Assembly: GCA_003499925.1 (NCBI GenBank)
Contig: DNRQ01000028.1
Span: 1-10,120, forward strand
Direction: 5' to 3'
Length of the DNA: 10,120 bases
Origin: Geobacter sp.
GTDB lineage: Bacteria > Desulfobacterota > Desulfuromonadia > Geobacterales > Geobacteraceae
Shown here: piece by piece, positions 6,684 to 10,120 of the stretch
How the letters are laid out: every line of letters begins with the position of its first letter
Position numbering within the stretch: position 1 is the first letter of the stretch
Notes under the pieces: generated by a model
What the model was told of the DNA's origin: nothing
Seen by the model: only the letters and a program-made list of their open reading frames with translations
Database searches by the model: none
Translations under genes and position numbers: made by a program

Positions 6684-6728
6684 ATCACCCCATCCCCACC
6701 CTAACCCTCCCCTTGAAGGGGAGGGGAC
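6684..6728. repeat. GC-rich palindromic repeat (CCCTCCCC family) overlapping the end of the RNase Z-like gene
   Basis: The core hairpin CCCTCCCCT (6705-6713) / AGGGGAGGG (6717-6725) has a 3-nt loop. It is preceded by the typical tail CCCCATCCCCACCCTAAC. I recognise this as a common dispersed element in proteobacterial intergenic DNA, and related copies lie at 8521-8555 and 8587-8622 in this window. Read on the minus strand, it supplies the last codons and the stop codon of the neighbouring gene. Confidence 0.8.
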
Positions 6729-7735
6729 GTTCTCCCCTGAAAAGCCTCTGCCAGCTCCCGCCGCAGTTGCTCCTCTGCTCCCAGATGCCTGGGGGAGAAG
6801 TGGAAGGGAATCACCCGCTCCACGCCTGCCTCGCGGGCGATCTCCCCCGCCTGCCGGGCCGTCAGGTGGGCCCTGTCTCGTGCCCGCTCGTGGTCCGCGT
6901 GCAGGAACACCGCCTCTATGAAGAGGTAGTCGGCCCCCCGCACCAGGTCGACGATCCGTTCCCGATTTCCCGGGGTGAAAGCCGTATCCGTCACGTAGGC
7001 GATCTTTTCTCCGGCGACTACCTGCAGAACCCGCTGCTTCAGCTCGCCCAGGGTGAACGACCTTTCCGCCTCCCCTTCATTTGCCCCGGACGCCACGATC
7101 ACGGTAGCGTCCGGTTCCCCGCGCAGCACCGAGCGCTTCAGCTCTGAAAGCCAGGGGCCGACCGGCGCTCCCAACTCGGCGAGCCGGTTCTTCATGAAAT
7201 TCACATGCCGCTTCTCCTCGAAGGCGTAGGCGAGGCAGGGGATGCTGTGCTCCAGGAAGGCGGTGCGGATCCGGAGGTTTTCCTCGTCCAGGATCACCCC
7301 CGCGCGGGCCGGCACCTGCTCCTCGAGCTCCCTGGCAAAGGCGCGCTTCGAGCTGAACTGCGCCCGCAGCCCGGTCCCGTCCGGGTAAAGCTCGGTCACG
7401 GTCAGGGTGAACACGGTGGGGTAGCTCTCGATCAGGTTCCAGCTGTAGGAGGCGAGACGGTTTTCCACCTGGCGCAGCATGCCGGGGGGGCCGAACAGGT
7501 TTACCCTTTTGTCGCGCCCGAGCATGATGCGGAGCATCCTGTCGAAGCCGATGAAGTGGTCGATATGGGTATGGGAGATGCAGATGTCGCTTATTCTCAA
7601 AAGCTTGCGGGGGGGGAGCGGAGCCAGGTCCCCCATGTCGAACAGGATGGCCCGGCGCGCAAAAAGAAAGTCCAGGTAGAGACCCGGGTCGTCAAAGGGG
7701 CGGTTCACCAGCGTGGGGAGAAAATGCGGGGTCAT
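6701..7735 (-). CDS. ribonuclease Z-like metallo-beta-lactamase-fold protein
   Basis: This 344-residue protein carries the zinc site of the RNase Z/ElaC branch of the metallo-beta-lactamase fold. The signature ISHTHIDHFIGFDR has H55, H57, D59 and H60. FLEHSIPCLAYAFEE has H163, YVTDTAFT has D250, and a late HLTARQAGEIA (H290) and FHFSPRHL (H312) complete the pattern. In this family that site cleaves the 3' trailer of tRNA precursors, but close relatives have other phosphodiester or ester substrates. I chose ATG at 7735 because AAAGGAG (7740-7746) lies 4 nt upstream. The frame stays open to 7813 only by translating repeat DNA (PPFYKGG). The last nine residues, TSPPLQGEG, also come from a palindromic repeat, so the original C-terminus has been altered. 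It lies 148 bp downstream of the flavoprotein gene on the same strand. Confidence 0.85.
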   Translation of the reverse strand: MTPHFLPTLVNRPFDDPGLYLDFLFARRAILFDMGDLAPLPPRKLLRISDICISHTHIDHFIGFDRMLRIMLGRDKRVNLFGPPGMLRQVENRLASYSWNLIESYPTVFTLTVTELYPDGTGLRAQFSSKRAFARELEEQVPARAGVILDEENLRIRTAFLEHSIPCLAYAFEEKRHVNFMKNRLAELGAPVGPWLSELKRSVLRGEPDATVIVASGANEGEAERSFTLGELKQRVLQVVAGEKIAYVTDTAFTPGNRERIVDLVRGADYLFIEAVFLHADHERARDRAHLTARQAGEIAREAGVERVIPFHFSPRHLGAEEQLRRELAEAFQGRTSPPLQGEG

Positions 7736-7739
7736 GCGG

Positions 7740-7746
7740 CTCCTTT
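7740..7746 (-). promoter_or_regulatory. ribosome binding site that sets the RNase Z-like start
   Basis: AAAGGAG on the minus strand lies 4 nt before ATG at 7735. This favours the shorter protein over the repeat-encoded 26-residue N-terminal extension that begins at 7813. Confidence 0.75.
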
Positions 7747-7756
7747 GGAAAAGGCT

Positions 7757-7777
7757 CCCCCCTTTGTAAAAGGGGGG
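7757..7777. repeat. perfect short hairpin repeat (CCCCCCTTT / AAAGGGGGG)
   Basis: CCCCCCTTT (7757-7765) and AAAGGGGGG (7769-7777) form a perfect 9-bp stem with a GTA loop. It lies 10 bp upstream of the ribosome binding site of the RNase Z-like gene. This is a commonly seen dispersed element type (recognised from memory). In RNA from the minus strand it would sit in the leader and could influence translation. Confidence 0.75.
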
Positions 7778-7813
7778 CACCGCCATCAAGTTGAGCGAAG
7801 CTCCCCTGATCAT

Positions 7814-7871
7814 GTAGGGTGGGCCGTGCCCACCATCACGGTGCGGATCCGGTGGGCACGGCCCACCCTAC
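7814..7871. repeat. inverted REP doublet (REPIN/BIME-like)
   Basis: Two 21-bp arms, 7814-7834 and 7851-7871, are perfect inverted copies separated by 16 bp. Each arm starts (read from outside) with GTAG, followed by its own hairpin GGTGGGC-CGT-GCCCACC. A GTAG tetranucleotide plus hairpin is the known design of REP elements mobilised by RAYT transposases, and two in inverted orientation form a REPIN. It begins 12 bp after the stop codon of the flavoprotein gene, the usual location for such elements. No RAYT gene is in the window. Confidence 0.88.
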
Positions 7872-7883
7872 GCCTTCGTTCAC

Positions 7884-8456
7884 CTACGCCAGCTTCTTGA
7901 TGAGCCAGGCCATGTTCTTGCCCAGGGTCTCCATGGTGGCCAACCCCTCGGCGTCCTCCTCGACGTCGCCGATCTCGCGCCCGATGCCGATGTTCCAGTA
8001 GCTCGAGCCGGGGACGATCATCTCGCCGATCAGGAAGAAATGGTTGATGCTGTCGAAGGCGTGGATGGCCCCTGCGCGCCTCACGGCTATGACGCCGGCG
8101 CCGACCTTGCGTCTGAACATGAAGTCGTTGGCCCTTGCCACCATGCCGGAGCGGTCGATGAGCGCCTTGGTCTCGCTGGTTATGTCGGCGAAGTAGGTCG
8201 GGGATGCCATGATGATGCCGTCGGAGGCGGCCATCCTGTCGATCGCGTCGTTAACGACATCGTCGTTCATGACACAGTGCCGGTCCTTGTTCCTGAAGCA
8301 GCCGTAGCAGGCGGTGCAACCCCTGATCGGAACTCCGGCGAGCTCGATCAGCTCCGTCCCGATCCCCTCGGCCTTCAGCTCGGCGAACACCCTTTGTACC
8401 AGGATCGAGGTGTTCCCTCCCTTGCGCGCGCTGCCGTTGAATGCAACTACCTTCAT
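7884..8456 (-). CDS. flavodoxin-fold FMN oxidoreductase with compact cysteine motif
   Basis: This 190-residue protein belongs to the NADPH-dependent FMN reductase/iron-sulfur flavoprotein superfamily. FNGSARKGGNTS (residues 6-17) is the FMN phosphate-binding loop, and ASPTYFADIT (84-93) is the second flavin-contacting segment. C47, C50, C53 and C61 form C-x2-C-x2-C-x7-C. That matches the compact cysteine motif of archaeal-type iron-sulfur flavoproteins, which binds a 4Fe-4S cluster beside FMN, so electron transfer or quinone/oxidant reduction is plausible. The physiological substrate is unknown. No signal peptide is present, so it is cytoplasmic. The start is supported by GGGGGGTGA 3-4 nt before the ATG. 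Downstream on the same strand, after a repeat-filled 148-bp gap, lies the RNase Z-like gene. Confidence 0.88.
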   Translation of the reverse strand: MKVVAFNGSARKGGNTSILVQRVFAELKAEGIGTELIELAGVPIRGCTACYGCFRNKDRHCVMNDDVVNDAIDRMAASDGIIMASPTYFADITSETKALIDRSGMVARANDFMFRRKVGAGVIAVRRAGAIHAFDSINHFFLIGEMIVPGSSYWNIGIGREIGDVEEDAEGLATMETLGKNMAWLIKKLA

Positions 8457-8520
8457 CTGTCACCCCCCGATTTGTATGGTCAGCATCTGACTCCGCCCTG
8501 CGGCGCTTTATCCTATTGCT

Positions 8521-8622
8521 CCTCCCCCCGGAGGGGGGAGGTTGGGAGGGGGGAGACCGAGGCTTCTCTGAAGAACTGGCCCTGTTCCTCCTCCCTAACC
8601 CTCCCCCTCCGGGGGAGGGGAC
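8521..8622. repeat. inverted pair of CCCTCCCC-family palindromes
   Basis: The left copy (about 8521-8555) contains CCTCCCCCCGGAGGGGGGAGG and the right copy (8587-8622) contains CCCTCCCCCTCCGGGGGAGG. The trailing motifs (GTTGGGAGGG on the left, CCCTAACCC on the right) show the copies are in opposite orientation, separated by about 31 bp. They are the same family as the element at 6684-6728. As a doublet they could fold into one large stem or two hairpins. Confidence 0.8.
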
Positions 8623-8687
8623 TCAATTGATGACTCCGAGGACCCACAGTCAACGGGCTCGTGCTGGTTACTCAAGAGCTCACGCGC

Positions 8688-8721
8688 TGTTAATCGAGAC
8701 TGTATGTTAATCGATACTGTA
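8688..8721. repeat. 17-bp tandem direct repeat
   Basis: TGTTAATCGAGACTGTA (8688-8704) is immediately followed by TGTTAATCGATACTGTA (8705-8721), with one mismatch. The second copy runs into GATAC-T-GTATC (8713-8723), a short inverted repeat. The size is operator-like, but no gene clearly uses it. Confidence 0.7.
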
Positions 8722-8750
8722 TCTGGGAGAATTATATCTGGGTCGGCTCA

Positions 8751-8780
8751 TTGGCAAACTCTCTCTTTCTCTTTTATTAT
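8751..8780 (+). promoter_or_regulatory. promoter-like sequence with no evident gene
   Basis: TTGGCA (8751-8756), an 18-bp pyrimidine-rich spacer and TATTAT (8775-8780). Transcription would run rightward, antisense to the structured RNA. No plausible coding frame follows, so this may be chance. Confidence 0.3.
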
Positions 8781-8805
8781 AGGTTTTGAGCTGCTACCGC
8801 AAGAC

Positions 8806-8834
8806 AAAAAAAGGGGACCGGTTGTCCGGTCCCC
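8806..8834 (-). terminator. strong intrinsic terminator of the minus-strand RNA
   Basis: On the minus strand, GGGGACCGG (8834-8826 complement) pairs perfectly with CCGGTCCCC over 9 bp around a 4-nt loop, then runs into seven T residues (8812-8806). In the plus direction the hairpin has no T-run. It therefore ends a leftward transcript, and no protein gene is present on that strand just to its right. Confidence 0.88.
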
Positions 8835-8839
8835 CCTTC

Positions 8840-9037
8840 TCGCAACTCTCTCCGCCTTGTCGTTGGTTTCGGGGCCTCACAGCGAGTTCCCAGTCAGGTG
8901 GGCTTCTATAGATCGCTTCAGGCAATTCCCGCGCAATGGGGCAGCACACCACGATCGAAACAGTCGCCCGTTCAATGAATTATTCCGCAGGGGCGTTGTA
9001 ACCTCACGGGCAGGGCAGAGAGAATCCTGTTCAAGTC
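8840..9037 (-). ncRNA. ssrS: structured small RNA, probable 6S RNA
   Basis: A leftward RNA of about 198 nt is bounded by a well-spaced promoter (-10 TAGAAT at 9044-9049) and a strong terminator. Its ends pair. CTCTCTGCC (9022-9014) pairs with GGCGGAGAG (8856-8848), extended by four more pairs. Inward, GGTT (9003-9000) pairs with AACC (8868-8865). After an open central region, GGGC (8969-8966) pairs with GCCC (8903-8900), CTGT with ATAG, and GATCG with CGATC (8915-8911). This closing stem, central bubble and long apical rod is the 6S RNA design, which mimics an open promoter and holds sigma70 RNA polymerase. CCCCTG and a following AU-rich stretch in the 5' bubble resemble E. coli 6S. The folding was done by eye. 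tmRNA, SRP RNA and RNase P RNA motifs were looked for and not found. Confidence 0.6.
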
Positions 9038-9043
9038 GCTCGT

Positions 9044-9072
9044 ATTCTATCCTCGCTTCAAGGAGAAATCAA
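9044..9072 (-). promoter_or_regulatory. sigma70 promoter of the probable 6S RNA
   Basis: On the minus strand, TTGATT (9072-9067), an exact 17-bp spacer and TAGAAT (9049-9044). The expected start is G or A at 9037-9036, which places the paired 5' end of the RNA about 14 nt downstream. Confidence 0.68.
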
Positions 9073-9119
9073 GACGCTTTTTCCCTAAACTTCTCTAAAA
9101 ATAAGAGGTTGCTTAAGGT

Positions 9120-9231
9120 CGGCTCGGGCCGCTGCCAGTCGGCGCAGGGAAACCGGCCCAGCGCCGGTTCCGGTGAGGCGGGCGCAAGCGCCGCGCGCAC
9201 CGTGCGGCGGCTGCCGTTGCCTGGAACGCTG
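9120..9231. other. GC-rich spacer between divergent promoters
   Basis: This segment lies between the promoter of the small RNA and that of the DUF507 genes. It has local hairpins, for example ACCGGC (9152-9157) / GCCGGT (9163-9168), but no motif of a known riboswitch and no protein-like frame. Confidence 0.45.
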
Positions 9232-9259
9232 TTGCATTTTTATCGGTTTGACGTACAAT
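9232..9259 (+). promoter_or_regulatory. sigma70-type promoter for the DUF507 gene pair
   Basis: TTGCAT (9232-9237), a 16-bp spacer and TACAAT (9254-9259). The expected start is near 9266, giving a leader of about 24 nt before ATG 9290. Confidence 0.55.
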
Positions 9260-9289
9260 GCGCCAACGACAGCTTTCAGCGGAGGCAAG

Positions 9290-9571
9290 ATGCATCTCAA
9301 GGATGAACAGATCGGACGTCTGGCGGAAAAGGTGCTGGGCGATCTGGAGCGCGCCGGACTCGTCACTGCCAAGCAGGGGAGGGGAGCGCTGCTGGCCGCC
9401 GTCAAGGGCGCCATAGCCGCGGACCTGAAGGTAGAGGAGGCGCTGGAGCGGGACGCCGAGGCGCTCCTGGAGAAGACGCTGCGGGCCCTGGGTGACGACG
9501 GGATCGACCGGCACAAGATGCTCAGGATGATCAAGGACAAGCTCGCCAAGGAGAGAAAGATCGTCCTTTGA
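9290..9571 (+). CDS. DUF507 family protein, first of a tandem pair
   Basis: This 93-residue, highly charged and probably all-helical protein has no signal peptide or membrane segment. It resembles the DUF507 family, a group of small bacterial proteins of unknown function. Features seen are MHLKDEQIGRLAEKVLGDL at the N-terminus, an AVKGAIAADLKVEEALE middle segment, and a basic end, HKMLRMIKDKLAKERKIVL. GGAGG (9281-9285) sits 4 nt before ATG 9290. A longer in-frame extension to 9173 would cross the promoter and lacks a ribosome binding site, so it was not used. It aligns by eye with the next gene (MHxxxxxI...A.K), which points to duplication. The two genes are 46 bp apart and probably co-transcribed. 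Confidence 0.8.
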   Translation: MHLKDEQIGRLAEKVLGDLERAGLVTAKQGRGALLAAVKGAIAADLKVEEALERDAEALLEKTLRALGDDGIDRHKMLRMIKDKLAKERKIVL

Positions 9572-9617
9572 GGCTTGCAGCCGACGCGACCGACAACCTG
9601 CCGGAAAAGAGGGTACC

Positions 9618-9890
9618 ATGCACATTTCAGAAGACCGCATCTCGCACATCGCGCACAAGATCTACGACAAGCTCTGGAACGACGACCTGGCCGACTTCGC
9701 CGACGAGAGGCGCGCCCTCGACTCGATCAAGGGATCGATCGATTCCTTCTTCTCCCTGATGGGGCAGATCGACCAGGCGGTCCGGGACAAGCTCGCCTCC
9801 TACAGCCAGGCCAAGGTCCCCGGCAGCCGGGAGTGGGAGATCCTGTACCAGAAGTTTTACGCCGAGGAACTGGCGAAGAGGAAGTGGTGA
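9618..9890 (+). CDS. DUF507 family protein, second of a tandem pair
   Basis: This 90-residue protein matches the DUF507 pattern better than its neighbour does. It has MHISEDRISHIAHKIYDKLW at the N-terminus, DERRALDSIKGSID in the middle, and PGSREWEILYQKFYAEELAKR at the C-terminus. It is predicted to be helical, cytoplasmic and acidic, with no catalytic motif visible. AGAGGG (9608-9613) is the ribosome binding site, 4 nt before the ATG. It shares the promoter of the preceding gene. About 150 bp later comes a CIRCE-controlled promoter, so the pair lies beside a heat-shock chaperone operon but has no CIRCE of its own. Function is unknown. Confidence 0.88.
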   Translation: MHISEDRISHIAHKIYDKLWNDDLADFADERRALDSIKGSIDSFFSLMGQIDQAVRDKLASYSQAKVPGSREWEILYQKFYAEELAKRKW

Positions 9891-9895
9891 CGAGC

Positions 9896-9977
9896 GGCCG
9901 CCGGAGAGGTCGGGACTCTCCTGGCTGCCCGAAAGTCCAGCCTGAGTCGCGAAGGGGCCGGACCCTATAGCGATTTT
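9896..9977 (+). terminator. possible termination region after the DUF507 pair
   Basis: An imperfect hairpin joins GGAGAG (9903-9908) to CTCTCC (9916-9921), extended by GGC/GCC pairing with one bulge and one mismatch. A second, weaker hairpin, TCGC (9947-9950) / GCGA (9970-9973) with GGG/CCC inside, is followed by only four T. Neither is a classical terminator. Confidence 0.3.
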
Positions 9978-10006
9978 GGCTGCCTGAATTTATTTTTATT
10001 CGCCCC

Positions 10007-10035
10007 TTGATTTTTGCCATCATGCTGTTTATATT
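10007..10035 (+). promoter_or_regulatory. sigma70-type promoter of the downstream chaperone operon
   Basis: TTGATT (10007-10012), a 17-bp spacer and TATATT (10030-10035) put the start near 10042, just before the CIRCE element. The -35 context CCCCTTGAT also resembles an RpoH (sigma32) -35, but no matching CCCCAT-type -10 is present. Confidence 0.65.
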
Positions 10036-10045
10036 TACCAAGCAA

Positions 10046-10072
10046 TTAGCACTCAGATGTTTTGAGTGCTAA
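10046..10072 (+). promoter_or_regulatory. CIRCE operator (HrcA repressor binding site)
   Basis: TTAGCACTC (10046-10054), exactly nine spacer bases, then GAGTGCTAA (10064-10072): a perfect consensus CIRCE inverted repeat. HrcA bound here, just past the transcription start, represses until heat stress inactivates it. Such sites precede groESL or hrcA-grpE-dnaK operons. The controlled gene begins beyond the right edge. Confidence 0.97.
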
Positions 10073-10108
10073 TATTTTTTCTATCACTAGAGATCTCGTA
10101 TCTCAAAG

Positions 10109-10115
10109 AAAGGAG
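10109..10115 (+). promoter_or_regulatory. ribosome binding site of a gene starting beyond the window
   Basis: AAAGGAG is followed by AGTGA at the window edge, so the start codon is probably just after 10120. The GTG at 10117-10119 is too close to the binding site to serve. From the CIRCE element, the gene is probably groES. Confidence 0.7.
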
Positions 10116-10120
10116 AGTGA

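Larger units (their letters stand above)
8457..8805. other. intergenic region without a protein gene
   Basis: Open frames here are short or repeat-encoded and do not resemble proteins. The stretch holds the flavoprotein ribosome binding site, an inverted pair of GC-rich repeats (8521-8622), a 17-bp tandem repeat (8688-8721), and a promoter-like plus-strand sequence (8751-8780). Confidence 0.6.

Noticed and set aside
8840..9037. tmRNA, SRP RNA, RNase P RNA or riboswitch at this locus
   Set aside because: There is no tag-peptide frame or tRNA-like ends, no GGAAG-type SRP apical motif, and no RNase P core motifs. The RNA is also terminated without a downstream gene, so it is not a leader.
9120..9231. 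Cobalamin-type riboswitch upstream of the DUF507 genes
   Set aside because: The segment is GC-rich with hairpins but lacks the conserved B12-box and other riboswitch core sequences, and the DUF507 promoter lies downstream of it.
8704..9306. A 200-codon plus-strand frame
   Set aside because: It crosses the strong minus-strand terminator, the structured RNA, both divergent promoters and the start of a DUF507 gene. It has no family resemblance and no ribosome binding site.

Overview
The window looks like chromosomal DNA from a Geobacter-type deltaproteobacterium (Desulfuromonadota/Geobacterales). This is an inference from the GC-rich coding sequence, the gene types, and the many short GC-rich palindromic repeats between genes. 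No plasmid, phage, insertion sequence, tRNA or rRNA was seen. Most of the window is housekeeping and stress biology. The less ordinary content lies in the spaces between genes.

Layout, left to right. 183-881 (+) encodes a DUF72/YecE-like TIM-barrel protein. 1014-1340 (+) encodes a small coiled-coil protein with a C-terminal membrane anchor. 1353-1600 holds a cluster of palindromic and tandem repeats. 1608-3272 (-) is a tight two-gene unit, prmA then rsmE (ribosomal protein L11 methyltransferase and 16S rRNA U1498 methyltransferase). An AT-rich divergent intergenic region follows, with a good promoter for the PEP synthase/PPDK regulatory protein at 3543-4355 (+). An OmpR/PhoB-family response regulator (4396-5070, +) follows 40 bp later and ends in a strong intrinsic terminator. 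5227-6603 (+) is a periplasmic HtrA/DegP serine protease with two PDZ domains. Convergent to it on the minus strand are an RNase Z-like metallo-beta-lactamase-fold protein (6701-7735) and a flavoprotein with a compact four-cysteine motif (7884-8456).

8457-9289 contains no convincing protein gene. It holds an inverted pair of GC-rich repeats, a 17-bp tandem repeat, and on the minus strand a structured RNA of about 200 nt. That RNA has its own TTGATT-N17-TAGAAT promoter and an excellent intrinsic terminator. Its closed terminal stem, central open region and long apical rod make 6S RNA (ssrS) the best call. Divergent from it are two small tandem DUF507 genes (9290-9571 and 9618-9890). The window ends with a sigma70-type promoter overlapped by a perfect CIRCE operator (HrcA binding site) and a ribosome binding site. 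The next gene, outside the window, is therefore very probably a chaperone operon, groESL most likely.

Functional themes: translation maintenance (PrmA, RsmE, RNase Z-like), protein quality control (HtrA, CIRCE-controlled chaperone), carbon-flux control (PPSR) and global transcription control (probable 6S RNA). At least five different repeat families sit in the gaps. One is a REP doublet (REPIN), and two of them intrude on the ends of the RNase Z-like gene.
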